Shown: positions 10,124 to 21,944, numbered from the stretch's first letter. The stretch: DNA of 64,000 nucleotides from Larix kaempferi (GCA_027924585.1 BSBM01000036.1:2728001-2792000); one strand, 5' to 3'. The notes: generated by a model not told the origin, from the sequence alone. Translations and numbers: made by a program.

Positions 10124-11512
10124 ATGACGACGGAGTTAAAAGCTCAAATTGCGAAAATAGAGAAGGATTTCCAAACTTTCAAGGAAATGACCACCAAGAG
10201 ACAAGAAGCACTTAAGAAAGAAATTAAAGAGGAAGTCATTCAAGTAATGGAGCAGAAAATGGACGACAAGTTCAACATTATGAGCAAGGAACAAAAAATG
10301 TTAGACCAAAAAATGACGCAGAACCATAATACATTAATGGAGGTGTTACAAAGGTTAATGCAAAAAAAAGACCAATTCGGCAGTCCAGACATGCTAGATG
10401 CCTCATTTCATACTTCCATACAGGAAGCACTTGCTAAGAATCAAGAAGAATTGCAAAAAGAAATAAATATTAACAATACGACGCTGAAGCAAGAGATAGA
10501 AACAAAAATACTGCCAGATATGGAGGCATGATTAAATAGCCAAATAGAAGCTATCAGTAAGATAGTATAGAATAAAAAAGACAAAAATCACCGCCAACAA
10601 CGAAGCAATTCAAATATGTCACTTACGTCATCCAGTAGTTCCGATCCACCATCAAACCATAAAGCAAAAGAGAATCAATATCACCCTTACATAGTGTACC
10701 CACCTAAGGCAAAAATAGAGTTGTCGAAATACAATGGAAGTGAAGACCAATGCGTTGCTTGGCTAAACAAAGCGGAAGAATACTTCGACATTTACAATAT
10801 TCAATCTAACGAGGAGAAGGTGAAATATGCGTCAATACATATGGAAGGGTACGCCTATAATTGGTACTTATGGTGGAAGAGAGATAATTTTGCCTACACC
10901 TGGAACTTGTTCAAAAATGATTTTTTTAATAGGTTTCAAGGAATCAAGGAAGATGAGTTTTTCAGTAAACTTACGAGATTACAACAAGTTGGAAGTGTTG
11001 AGGAATTCACACATCAGTGGGAATCCTTGTCGACACGAGTATTTAGGTTGTCTGACAAGCAAAGACTCGAAACCTATTTAGGAGGTCTTAAACCGTACCT
11101 CCAAAAAGAGTTAAAGTTACACGACATACCTAACTTAGAGGTAGCAAGACATAAAGCAAAAGCCGCAGAACGCAAACTGGAAGGAATAAAAACAAGAGGC
11201 GACAACCATTATCGACAAGAAAAAGAGACACAATGTAGGTACTATGAAGATACGTGGTCACCCGTCCATCAATGCCACAAACCTCAATCATATGCCTATG
11301 AAATGGAAAATAGATCAAAGCCATCTAACAGTTACTCTGATAATAGAAAGAAGAAGAAAAACATATGTCGTCGATGCGGTGATGATTGGATCCCAGGGCA
11401 TAAATGTAGGAACAATCAGACAATACAGTGCAAAATCATCAATGGAAAGGAAGTGCAAGTCTCTACACAAGAAATTGCGTCCAACTCTAATACCGACACT
11501 GAATTTGAATGA
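10124..11512 (+). pseudogene. gag: Gag of element B, two in-frame stops
   Basis: One frame of about 462 codons from ATG 10124, interrupted by TGA at 10529 and TAG at 10568. The first 135 residues form a coiled coil (RQEALKKEIKEEVIQVMEQK). After the stops comes a retrotransposon gag capsid domain at about 10710-11160, with YNGSEDQCVAWLNKAEEYF, HMEGYAYNWYLWW and FFNRFQGI. Two zinc knuckles of the C-x2-C-x7-H-x-C type follow: CRYYEDTWSPVHQC (11234, second Cys replaced by Tyr) and CRRCGDDWIPGHKC (11366, intact). Only about 60 bases separate the frame from the 3' LTR, so no pol was present. This matches the gag-only non-autonomous LTR class known as TR-GAG. Helper enzymes would have to come from elsewhere. 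Confidence 0.85.
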
Positions 11513-11534
11513 AGGACGACATTAGGAAAATACT

Positions 11535-11573
11535 CAAGCTTTGAGGACAAAGCTTTCCAAAAGGGGAAGGAAA
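11535..11573 (+). promoter_or_regulatory. Polypurine tract region of element B
   Basis: AAGCTTTGAGGACAAAGC, then a purine-rich run including AAAAGGGGAAGGAAA directly before TGCTATG of the 3' LTR. Confidence 0.75.
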
Positions 11574-11766
11574 TGCTATGAATATTAAATATTGTATTAA
11601 ATTAATCAGTAAATTATTAATTAGTTTAATTGAAGGGACATAACCCTTCTTAAGAATGCTCAAACCTTATAAAACGTGAGCTCTTGTAAAGTGTTAAAGC
11701 ATCTTATCAATTCAATAATATATATCTTATTCAATATGGATCTCGCGTCCTAGTTTTTCTGTTGCA
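11574..11766 (+). repeat. 3' LTR of element B (193 bp)
   Basis: TGCTATG to GTTGCA, followed at once by CGGTT, the duplication that also precedes element A. Confidence 0.88.
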
Positions 11767-11813
11767 CGGTTACTCAAAGTCCTATGTTGCCAAGTGTCCA
11801 TTCTGCGTCGTGT

Positions 11814-12333
11814 CATTAGAGAGATTTTGAGGTCAAAAAATGGCATCAAAACAAAGAAAATGTACTATAAAAAACAACCAATCACATTCTAGTAGATGAC
11901 ATCATCCCCCATGTTAAGGTGACATTGCATGAGTTAAGAATGCTTATTTGTCAAATTTTCTATGGTGGATGAAAACACATAGTTAACCAAGGTAGTGGTG
12001 TAAGTACTTTTAAGTCATAAAGTTAAGTACTCATAATGATAGTATTTTCATAAAATAATATTATTGTCATTTTCAAGTAAAGTACTCAAAATTCATAAAG
12101 AAGGTCCTTTCACATTTTTTATAAAATAATATTTTATCATTTTTATGTTTTTAATTTTAAATTATATATTCACTCCATGCTATTTAATATCATAATGTCA
12201 AACTAATATATATATATATATATATATATTCATTTCGCATTTTTTCATAAAATAATATTTTTGTCATTTTCATATTTTTAATTTTTAATTATATATTCAC
12301 TCCATTTTATTTAATATTATAATGCCAAACTAA

Positions 12334-12370
<37 letters not shown>

Positions 12371-12951
12371 ATCCTTGTACTTTTAAAATAAATTAGATTC
12401 ATGAATGATATTAATCTAAAAAATGTATGTTAGTTATGCATATAAATTTATGATTTTGATATTAATTTATCAATATAGATTTAATGAATAAAAAATAATA
12501 ATAATAATGCAATGTGGGTTATAATAATATTATTAACATTTTACATGTAAATAAATTTTCAATTAAATTACATTATATTAAATTCATAAGAAAAGTACTA
12601 AATATAAAAAGTCAACATAAAATTAAAAAAATAGCTCTTAAAAATGTTTTTTATTAAATTTCATTTGCAAGTTCAAGACAAATAAATGCTAAAGGACAAT
12701 GAATTTTTTGGAATTTACAATGAATCTTAGTCACATCAATGTATAGTTTTTTTATTAATTTTATTTCTAGTGTATTTTGAAAAGTAACTCAACCATGGTT
12801 ATTTATATTGTGCATAGAAAATAGTGTGGGAGGTGACTTGTCATATATACCTACCCCATAAAACCCCCAATTCATAATATTTTAATATATCTCATATTTT
12901 TGTAGTACATCTCTTAGGAGGCCATTTTTTGACCTCAAAATCTCTCTAATG
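11814..12951. mobile_element. 1.14-kb non-coding element with perfect 31-bp terminal inverted repeats
   Basis: 11814-11844 and 12921-12951 are exact reverse complements, beginning CATTAGAGAGATTTTGAGG. The interior is AT-rich and has no coding frame. A TA dinucleotide sits at each end just inside the inverted repeat, so the true edge may be GAGAGATT with a TA duplication. This is a MITE-like or deleted DNA transposon; the superfamily cannot be fixed from the sequence alone. Confidence 0.8.
12111..12362. repeat. Two 126-bp tandem units with (AT)n inside the inverted-repeat element
   Basis: Units starting near 12111 and 12237 share CATTTTTTATAAAATAATAT, TATATATTCACTCCAT and a closing TA microsatellite. 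A third partial copy of the beginning lies near 12046. Confidence 0.75.
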
Positions 12952-13899
12952 TATGTGTTCAAGGGAAGTTCAAACCGAGTCGGCCATTCCTCAAATATTT
13001 TTGACCAATCATGTCGGCCTTCCTTGTGTCAGTATATAGTTTTGGATCTTGCAGTTCTACCAAATTATATCAGACTATTGATCTTTGTTTCGTATAGGTT
13101 GATGTGGGATGCATTAGTGCCCTCCTTCTGATGGATCTATTCCTATCGACATCAAATCATCATCTAGGAAATGGATCTAGAAACTCAAGAAGTACCCTGG
13201 ATCTTGCAATCATTAGTGGCAGGTTTCCTCGCAAATGACAGTGGCTATACATCAATGACCCCTAATTGTTTGATTCTACAAAGTGTTCGACTTCAGAACA
13301 TCTATTCACACTTGCTAGTTTGTACTTAGTACCTTAGAGTCCATCATCATTATCGGTGGGTCTTTTTGCATCTGTTAACGGTATACATCAATGACCGGTA
13401 ATCAGATGGTGTTTTATTATGCTTGACATCAAATCATCTATTCGCATGATATTAACTCGTACTATCGTCGGTTTGTATTGAAGAACTTGGGAAAAACAGT
13501 TGTATCACTCATCGATGCACTGCCCGAGCTGCGCAAGATTAAACTACCATGTCAGAAGTTCGATGAAGACCTTGTTCTCGCACTCATCAAAGTGCATGTT
13601 TACACTTTTGAAAAATTTGATTTTGACATGGATCCACTGTGTATTGTTCGTGGCCATGCTTGTTTACTACTGAGCATGGGTATGCCCGCCTCAAGAAGAT
13701 ATTATATATTTGAGAAATTGCTAAAGTTTTCCATGCATGTGTGATCCTCAAATCCTGCATCCATGAGTTTCCCTTCGCTCATCCTTGCTTTGAAAGATAA
13801 AGTGTATCAATACAAAGAGTATCAGTATACAAAGTACAAATTTCAGTAATGTATTTCGGCCCTTAGCTTCGCTTCGGGCCTCACACATTAGGGGGCATC
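12952..13899. other. No supportable gene; weak 136-bp tandem similarity
   Basis: TATACATCAATGACC recurs near 13246 and 13382 within loosely similar stretches. An 88-codon frame at 13478 has no recognisable motif and I do not call it. The segment ends in TTAGGGGGCATC, which resembles a polypurine tract before an LTR. Confidence 0.4.
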
Positions 13900-14953
13900 T
13901 GTTAACAATTAAAATAGCACCCTCGTCATGTGACGAAAGAGGCATATTTTTCCCATGCACTTGCAGCAGGAAGTCATAACACAATTTCGTCCAGAGACAA
14001 ATCCTCTCTGAGAAATGCATTAACATGCATTAATTGTGATTAAATAATTCTAAATGGTGCAAAAGGGCCTAAAAACTATTCAGAAGTGGGTTTTTCACTT
14101 GAAAATAATTAAAATTGAGAAAAGTGACTAATCCCACATCCACTAGAAAGACCTAAGGCTCATTTCCCAATGCTATATAAGAATGGAATGGGAGGCATGG
14201 TAAATGGTGATCAGAAAAGCAAAGGCATGCTAAAGAGATTCTAAAGGAGGAGGAAGAAGAGCTTCAAGTCTTCAAGAGCAAGGGTGAAGGAAGGGAAGAT
14301 CATGACAATGGAGGAAGGGTTCACATCAAGCTTATTGGTAAAGTTGTACTTCTTCCTTGTTTCAATATGAAGTAATTCAAGTTTCTGCCATTATGATGTT
14401 TAGACATTGCTTATATTGTATGATTTAAACTGTTAAATGGCTGTAAATCTGAAGGTTGATTATCTTAAATGATGAATGAATTTAGATTTCGAAATAACTT
14501 GTGTAAATTACTTCATTTCTAACGTAATATCTCACCAATCTTTAGTAAAATAGTTAAGCTAGTGTAGACACATCCCTGCACTTATTACTATTATCAGGAG
14601 GAAGGTCAAAGTCACCCTAGGAAATCAACATCCTTCATTGAAATCTAATCTGCAGCGACCATGTTTTATCAGTGAAATTAATCACCATGGAAAGAGGAAC
14701 TTCATGTTCTTCCAAAGAATCCATTGGATGATCTAACCGTCTCAGCAATTAACAAGCATGTTAATGAATATTTTCCTACACAATCCAAAGAATAAGAGGA
14801 AGCAGATGCTTCAATGACACTGAATTGGAAGTGGATTGATGATTTTGGATTTCAAAGAGCCACTAAGTTGAACCGTGTGAGGGAATGCTAGTGGTTTCCC
14901 CATCAACTCATGTTTCTAGAGTGGATGCTCAATATTCCTCCCCGGCATGAGCA
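13900..14953 (+). repeat. Probable LTR of about 1.05 kb (solo or junction LTR)
   Basis: It begins TGTTAAC right after a purine tract, has a TATATAAG box near 14174, and is followed within about five bases by a TGGTATCAGAGC primer binding site at 14958. I infer the right edge near 14953 from a CA. A second copy was not found, so length and identity are uncertain. Confidence 0.45.
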
Positions 14954-14957
14954 CGAA

Positions 14958-14969
14958 TGGTATCAGAGC
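14958..14969 (+). promoter_or_regulatory. Primer binding site (tRNA-iMet) after the 13900 LTR
   Basis: Exact TGGTATCAGAGC. The following leader (to 15152) is cut off by element C. Confidence 0.65.
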
Positions 14970-15152
14970 TTATGTTTTGTGGTATCGATCTACTATGAGG
15001 ACTGAGAGTGCAATAAAGTTTGGTATTTTTTTCTTATTTTACTTGCTTCACATTGGATTTTGTGTTTTTTTTGTCGTGGCTCCTCTAGTTGTCTTCGAAG
15101 GAAAGTATTCCTTATATATGGCTCCTCCAGTTGGTGCAACATCTATGTCTAT

Positions 15153-15451
15153 TGATATACCTAAGTATATTACTATTAGTAATAGTTCTCAATGATTTAT
15201 ATTTCAATATAAGTATATAAATCCATTTTATATATTATAATTATTAGTTATCATATTCCATAATTATTAGTTGTAATATCCCTTCCTGAGGGACATGACG
15301 TATCATATATGTGTATTATATATACCAAATGTAAATAATGAATATATGTAATGTTATCAATATGAATATTGGAATAATATGTATTTATCCTTTATTTGGA
15401 TTGTGCGTGTTATTATGGAAGCTAAGATCAAGTAACCCATTAGGTTCCTTG
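15153..15451 (+). repeat. 5' LTR of element C
   Basis: It starts TGATATACCTAAGTATATTA and aligns over about 300 bp with 21613-21936, with scattered substitutions and a TA-repeat length difference. Similarity stops after GGTTCCTTG. No clear CA end, target duplication or standard primer binding site is visible, so the inner edge is approximate. Confidence 0.7.
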
Positions 15452-15864
15452 TAGTTGGAAAGTAAGTTTCTACTTATAAAGTGAAAGGGAAAATTATTTT
15501 ACGTGAAGAAAATTGTGTTGAAAAAAAAGAAATATAATTTTTTTTTACCTAGAGTATAAGTTTTAGTGTTCACGTAAGAATGAATAACCATAAAAAAGGG
15601 GAATAACTCAAGTGAAGTTCTGCATAAAATTCAAGGGTTTTAAATTATGTGGAAAAGGGAAACAAGTGGGAATAAATTCTAAAAGAATATCAATTCAAAT
15701 ATAGAGGTCCCAACTCAAGGATAATAAGGTCAAAGAATAATGTGGGACAATTTTTTTAATAAATATTAAAACAATTTTTTTAAAGTGGAAGTAAGTGGAA
15801 CATATCATTTTTATGGAGTTGGGTACAAGTGTATCAACTTATTACCAATTGCAAAGTGTGAAAT

Positions 15865-16032
15865 ATGATGTCTCCATATAACCCATATAAGTCATTTTTC
15901 TTGATGACATGTCCATTCTATGAAAAAGAGGCTAAATGGAGGATGATTATTAAAAGACCTACAAATCGTTTTTGCCCATATTGTGATAACATGTATACTC
16001 TAATTGAATATCCATATGTCATGCAAATGTAG
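15865..16032 (+). CDS. Small Cys-containing ORF in element C (55 aa)
   Basis: An ATG-initiated 55-codon frame. It has MTCPFYEKEAKW, then RFCPYCDNM, which gives a C-x2-C pair plus a third Cys upstream. It could be the start of the element C protein, since the coiled-coil remnant follows directly, or a chance frame. No family recognised. Confidence 0.3.
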   Translation: MMSPYNPYKSFFLMTCPFYEKEAKWRMIIKRPTNRFCPYCDNMYTLIEYPYVMQM

Positions 16033-16039
16033 TCATAGA

Positions 16040-16735
16040 TTAAGGAACTAGAATATGGATGAGCTAAACAATGAGAAAAATATAGAGGTCTCGAAGAAAA
16101 AGAAGAGGAAATTACAAGCTGAAAAATTCATGGTCATAAACTATTATCATAAATCAAGAAATTAAAAGATTGAGGCAGAATAATCATAGGCTTGAACAAC
16201 AGAATCAATATCTTGAAAATAAATTATCAAAAAGGACAAAGAAATTTTCCTCTTAAAGGACCTTAATCATAAATTGGTAGAACAAATAAAAAGTTTAAGA
16301 GAAGAAAAGCCAAAGAATTGTGACTTACAAGTAAATGATGAAGCATCGAGTTGTCAAGATGTCGCAATTAACTATGATTGAGAATATCTAAAGTAGATCA
16401 TAAGAAATAAATTGACAAAATCTTGTCAGATAAGGACAAAGAGTTTAATCATTTAAAGAATCACAATAAAATTATGATCACATAAATAAAGAAACTAAAA
16501 CATAATGATATACAAATCTTTAAGTTCGACAAGGAAACCTTAACCGATCCAGTGGAATCAAGGAAATTTTTAAAAGTGGAAACTATAGATATAGGGAACT
16601 CAACAGAAGATCTCGAAACTAAAAGTCAAAGTGTTCCTACAAATAAATTTTCATTAGTGAAAGAACATCTAGAAATTTCATTGGAGCGACAATCCAGTGA
16701 CATGTCAACATCAACATATTTAGTGAGGGGTTAAG
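16040..16735 (+). pseudogene. Decayed coiled-coil gene of element C
   Basis: Pieces in shifting frames keep a charged coiled-coil character, for example EIKRLRQNNHRLEQQNQYLE and HKLVEQIKSLREEK. The last 60 codons are open to TAA at 16735. A piece near 16417-16506 reads LSDKDKEFNHLKNHNK, then IKKLKHN. It matches the intact element A protein at LSNKSEEIFRLRYHNK, then IKMLKNS, near 8164-8247. Gag, protease and pol motifs are absent. Stops and frameshifts make it non-functional. The resemblance to A could be common descent or partly a coiled-coil composition effect. Confidence 0.55.
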
Positions 16736-16750
16736 TGCCATCACCCACTA

Positions 16751-19700
16751 TGTAACATACCCTTTTTGCTGAAAAACATTTTATGTTGGAAACATTATGT
16801 TAACTTTTATTGTAAAGTTTAATATTGGACAAGTGTCCAAGGATCACTGTAATTTGCACAATATTTTATTATTAAATAGGAGACAAACACCTAAGGAGAC
16901 TGTTGAAAGAGTGCTTACTGACCCACTAGGTGGAATGGAATCTGGGGTAGAAGGCAATGGACAAGTGGTAGCATCATGCTGCAACAAACTCGATGTTGGT
17001 ATGGGACAACTCCCTTGAAATGTGGTCATAGTGCCCTGGAAGGTGGGACTGGAGCTTGAGGCTTATTTATTGAAAAACTGACCACTAAAGACCTAGGCAG
17101 TCTATATAAGAGCCATCGAATTATGAACTGAGGTTCATCACTTTTCCTGATGAGGAAATTTACCTTGGGGTTTTGCTGTGCTTGCACCCAAGAGATTCAA
17201 TGAGGGGATATGCTGAGTTTATGATCATGGTGTAAGTTTTCCTGTTATACCATTGAGTGCAGAAGTTACATTGTTAAGTGCAAAAGTCATATTTTGAGTG
17301 CAGAAGTTATACTGAGTGCCTTGCTTCTACAGAGATTCCATCTACTTAGTGGTTCAGAAAGCAAGCTCGGGGGTCCAAAGGTAGCAAGTAGTTTGGCTGC
17401 TTCTTCTGGAAAAGGTTGGGAGGAATAGCCCTCCTTGGGTGTTTGCCGGCCCTATCTTCGTTTATAGGTTCTACTTGCCTTTTCTAATTCTAAGTAGTTA
17501 AAATTTCTAGCTGCAATTATAAATTTGTTGTTTAAAGGATATTATTATACACATGCATTTATTTTAGTTTCTAAACTAATTAGGATTCTGTATAGTAATG
17601 ATTATGTAAGATGAATCGAATAAATATATTCTCTGCATTTTTCCCCATGCTAATGTTTCTGCATCGTACTCTAGTACAAAGAAGGAGATTAAGGTAGATA
17701 AATTGATAGGCATATTTCCAAATGAATGAGAAGGTTAATACTGTTGTATTTCATTAGTTTTTCTTACCATTAATATTCTGTAATAAATAATATATGCTTA
17801 GGTTTATAAATTTTAAAGGTATATAGCATCAAAGGCACTATAATTATTCTTGCTTAAAAGATAAATTAGGTGTCTTTCTCTTAGCATTCCTTTCATCAGT
17901 TAAGTGTTTAAGGTTCACTGTAGTTTTCTTTCACCATTTTTTATTGAAATAACAGTTGCAAAACAATTATTTCCTAAGTACACAGTACTGTCATCCAATG
18001 CTGCTAGCAAGTATATATGATTACAAAAACAAACAGAACTCTTTCCATTTCAAACAAATGCATGATTATCTAGCACTAATTTTTTATGCACAAGTAGACA
18101 TTGTAGCAGTTCTGTTACATAATACACTTGATAGGGATTCTTAGATTCTTTTCTCTCTCTCAAAAACAATATAGTATTACATTTCATTTTATCTTCTTTT
18201 GTTAGTAATTACATCTTAAATAGTTGCAAGGATAAACGTAACAGGAACTACAACATTTTTATTTCATTTCTACCTTGGACAGGAATAGTAAAATCTAGAA
18301 TCTAGGTTCTTCTAAGTTTTCCAAAAAGACTCATATTTTATTCTGTATTATGCCCTATTTCAATAATAGAACGAGTATTGTTTTTCTATTGTGTTTTTCA
18401 ACTAACAAACTAAATAGAGAAAACATAGCATGAGTCATTTGGACAAATAGCTTACACATATACAAATCCTTTCAACATCATCATTTAAAATAGAATAAGA
18501 AAATAGTTACAATCTCATTACATAACTACGAATAGAAAAAATTGACTCTCGGCTCTTAGCCAACACTTAAATTTGACAGACATGAACAAAAAGTGACGCT
18601 TTCAATACCATCAGCTTAGGCACAAAAACGATTATCATATAAATTCCTTAAGATTGACTTAAAGAGCATCTCGGCATCAACATGAGACTACATTATCACA
18701 TTTCAATTGAAAACCATTAACAGTAAAACCATATGATTATCCACCTTCAGAGTTAAACATTTGTTATCAGTACAACAAAAGAAGACTACTATCAAAGAAC
18801 ATTGTGTTAGGGCTTGACTTCTTAACACAAGGCTAAACCCTTGGCTCTCATTATTCCACAAAAAAAAAAAAACAGTAGATTGCAAACGATAAGTTTTCGT
18901 TTCTTTACACAAAATGGAGCACCGCTCACGATCTCAACCACACAATGACATGTCGTATGACAACACAAATTCTTTCATTTACCAAGGAAGGTATAAGGGT
19001 AAAACCCTCTCCTCTGATTATTTTCTATTACAGTTTTACTTGAAAAACAAACACTACAGAAACAACGACGAAGGGGTTGAGGATTTCATCCTCCCCAAGC
19101 TCTCAAATAGCTCACAAGCATTTCGACGAAGATCACTCCGCAAAGCCCAAGAAAATATGAAGTCTTGGAAATAATATAAAAAGGTCCATAAGTCACCTAA
19201 CCGAAGAAACAGAGTAACCACCGAGGCTTACCATTATCTCTTTGTAGATGCCAGTTATCGAAACTTGAGTATGGGTTCCGGTTGACGAATGAACCTACCA
19301 TTTAAACAAAGTGTGGTTAAAATGAGCTTTTGACAGAAGTCATTACATGCGAAATAACAATAACTGAAACTCTCAAAACAAAATGGAAGATACAAGGTTC
19401 AAACTCGAGAAACATTACCTTTTAAATTATCATCGGAGCAGAACGCCAAAGATACTACAAACTTTAACCATCACTCCACCACCGAATGCAAATAAGGGTG
19501 GAAAACAACTCTGGAAAAACTACCACTAGACAGACAAGAAAAGCCGAGTATCGAATCAACTTCCACGAAGAAGTTGTCACTCACCATGGAACTTTTAATA
19601 CAAGCTGTTACTTTAAAACCCCCATAAGAGTATCGGCCTTAAAGCTATCAACACGTCACGGTTTCAAACCTTGGGAACTCACCACAAACACCTGCTATCG

Positions 19701-21159
19701 AAACCCTGAAGGCTCTCGGCTTGTCGGCCTCTCCTCAGAGCCACTACACCAAATGTCAAGGAACAATAAATTCGTAGAACATAGTGGTGGTTATGGTTAG
19801 ATCCCAAAGCCCAAGACCTTTCTAGATCAACGGTGGAGATCACCCAAAGGGTTTTCACGTAATCCCAAGCAACAACCATAGTAAAGACACCATTAAGGAC
19901 CCTTTCCACCAAGGAGGACAACTCAAACAACTTCAAAACCTTAATACTTACAACTCGTCTCATTGTTTGATTCATCACCATAACTTCATGTGACTAGCAC
20001 CACGACGATATCAACATAGACATTCCATTGTCTCGGTGATTGGAATATTAAATGCAAAAATAAAACCAAAGTGCCTGCCAGCACAAAATCATAATGGCAT
20101 TTATGCTTACTCCTCCTAAGGTATTGGTTCAATTGTAAATTTCATAACTTTATCATATCATACAGCTTGTGGTAAGTCAAGGTGGTATCAGTTCAATTGC
20201 TAGGAATCCATAATGTTATAAAGGGTCACATAGATGCACACACAATACTATATAATTATTTTTCATAGGAATATGTATAAGACTCAACATATATATATTT
20301 CAATACAGTATAGAAATTATATATAGTTCCTAGGCTAGCATTTTATCATGAATTTGTATATAGTTCCTAGGCTAGAATTTGAATATGATTTTGCAAATAG
20401 TTTCTAGGTTAGAAGTTAAATAAAATATTGCATGTAATTCTTAAGCTCTAGAGCATACAAGGACTTGCATATAGATATTGCATGCTATTTGTAATTATCC
20501 ATTTCATATAGAAATTGTTATTCTTATAATTTGCATTAAATAGAAACTCACGATAATAAAATATGGAGATAAAATATGATGTATCGATCCTATCTATTGA
20601 TGGTACAAAGTATTAAAAAGGGTTAGTATAGGGTTATGAACAATATAACTGACATACTCTTCGTTTTATAAGCTAGGCTAACTGAAATTTCTCACTTGGT
20701 GGCATTTTCGACATTTTGTCTCTTAAACCATTAAGACTTTGGAGATTACTGAAACTAGTTAAAAACTCTTCGGTCACACATCATAAACACAAAAAGATAT
20801 TACCTGTAATCTACGAAAGGGATGATTCAAATGCTTTAGCACGAATGCTAAGTAAGCCTCGAGGTATCCTTAGGACCCCTTCATCATCAAACAAAAGAAC
20901 AATGGTTAGCACTTATAAAATTCATATCATCAGATCATCAACATAAGTTATATGAAAACATAGTTAAGATAAGAAGATCATTCAATAGCATCGAAACGTA
21001 GATATTAATTAACTTGGCGCAAACAATACATCTTTAATCAGCATAGAATTTAGTACGACAAGTCGACATTAAGAAATTATTACATTTCCGCACAGTTAGA
21101 TTATGCATTAAAAGCCATATTGAAAAATTTTAGATTTTTGTAAATTTTGGGATGTTACA
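16751..21159 (+). mobile_element. Solo LTR (4.4 kb) of a long-LTR chromovirus, inside element C
   Basis: It runs from TGTAACATACCC to GATGTTACA. CACTA precedes it and CACTC follows, a 4-of-5 match for a target duplication. Its start is homologous to the outer LTR at 28333: shared ACATTATGTTAA, GGCAAATGACAAGTGG-like and AAAGACCTAGGCA boxes. A TATATAAG box lies at 17103. No second LTR or internal region exists, so LTR-LTR recombination probably removed the body. Short frames inside have no recognisable content. Confidence 0.75.
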
Positions 21160-21612
21160 CACTCCTAATGAAGACATCATCAGACTAGTCAATATAAGAA
21201 TGTCAAATTTCAATATGTCAACTCAAGCTCATGATGGACAATTTAAACCAAAGTTTATGAAGGATCAATGTACTAGGATATCACATCAAATTCCTAATTA
21301 TAGAAAATGGAGTACACAAAAATCAACATATTGTTCTTACATATCAAAACTACCAAACATCTATATAGCTCAAATGCAATGACAAGGAAGGTTGAATTCA
21401 TATTTTTATCATCAGAAAATTCCAAAAAGAATCCATTTAAGATGTATTGATTTTGTTTCGATGCACCAGTACTATTCCAGGATTCGAGCATCATATCTAC
21501 TCACGTCTTCAACCATATTACAGAAGCAACAGTTATAGAAGACACTCTTATTCTATTCAGATGACATATTTCCCATGCTGTGAGGACAAAGCTTTTTGAA
21601 AGGGGGGAGACT
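21160..21612 (+). other. 3' remnant of element C with polypurine tract
   Basis: A short degraded coding-like stretch resumes after the solo LTR. It ends in GTGAGGACAAAGC, then TTTTTGAAAGGGGGGAGACT, a classic polypurine tract, directly before the 3' LTR. The same GAGGACAAAGC box precedes the tracts of A and B. Confidence 0.6.
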
Positions 21613-21936
21613 TGTAATATACCTAAGTATATTAATAATAGTAATAGTTCTCAATCAGTTATATTTAAATATAAGTATATAAATCCATAATATATATATA
21701 TATATATATATTGTAATTATTAGAACTTTATTATATTCCATAAAATTTATTAGTTGTAACATCCCTTCCCGAGGGACACAACTTATCATATATGTGTATT
21801 ATATATACACTGAATGTATATCGGGAATATATGTAATGTTATCAATATGAATATATGAATAAGATGTATTTATACTTTATTTGGATTGTACGTGTTAATA
21901 TGGATGCTAAGATCGAGTAACCTATTGGGTTCCTTG
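21613..21936 (+). repeat. 3' LTR of element C
   Basis: It begins TGTAATATACCTAAGTATAT right after the purine tract, contains a long TA repeat, and aligns with 15153-15451 as far as GGTTCCTTG. The outer edge is approximate. Confidence 0.7.
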
Positions 21937-21944
21937 AATATTAG

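Larger units (their letters stand above)
6248..11771 (+). mobile_element. Composite of two non-autonomous LTR elements (A then B) with one target duplication
   Basis: Element A (6253-9055) and element B (about 9057-11766) lie head to tail. Each has its own LTR pair, primer binding site, hairpin units, C-rich leader and polypurine tract. CGGTT directly precedes the 5' LTR of A (6248-6252) and directly follows the 3' LTR of B (11767-11771). No duplication is seen at the A/B junction. Neither element encodes protease, reverse transcriptase or integrase. Confidence 0.8.

Noticed and set aside
13478-13744. 88-codon open frame
   Set aside because: No recognisable motif, no supporting splice or promoter context, and it lies in element-derived DNA.
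18914-19800. 86- and 104-codon frames inside the solo LTR
   Set aside because: They lie wholly within an LTR, have no recognisable domain and no paired frame in the related LTRs.
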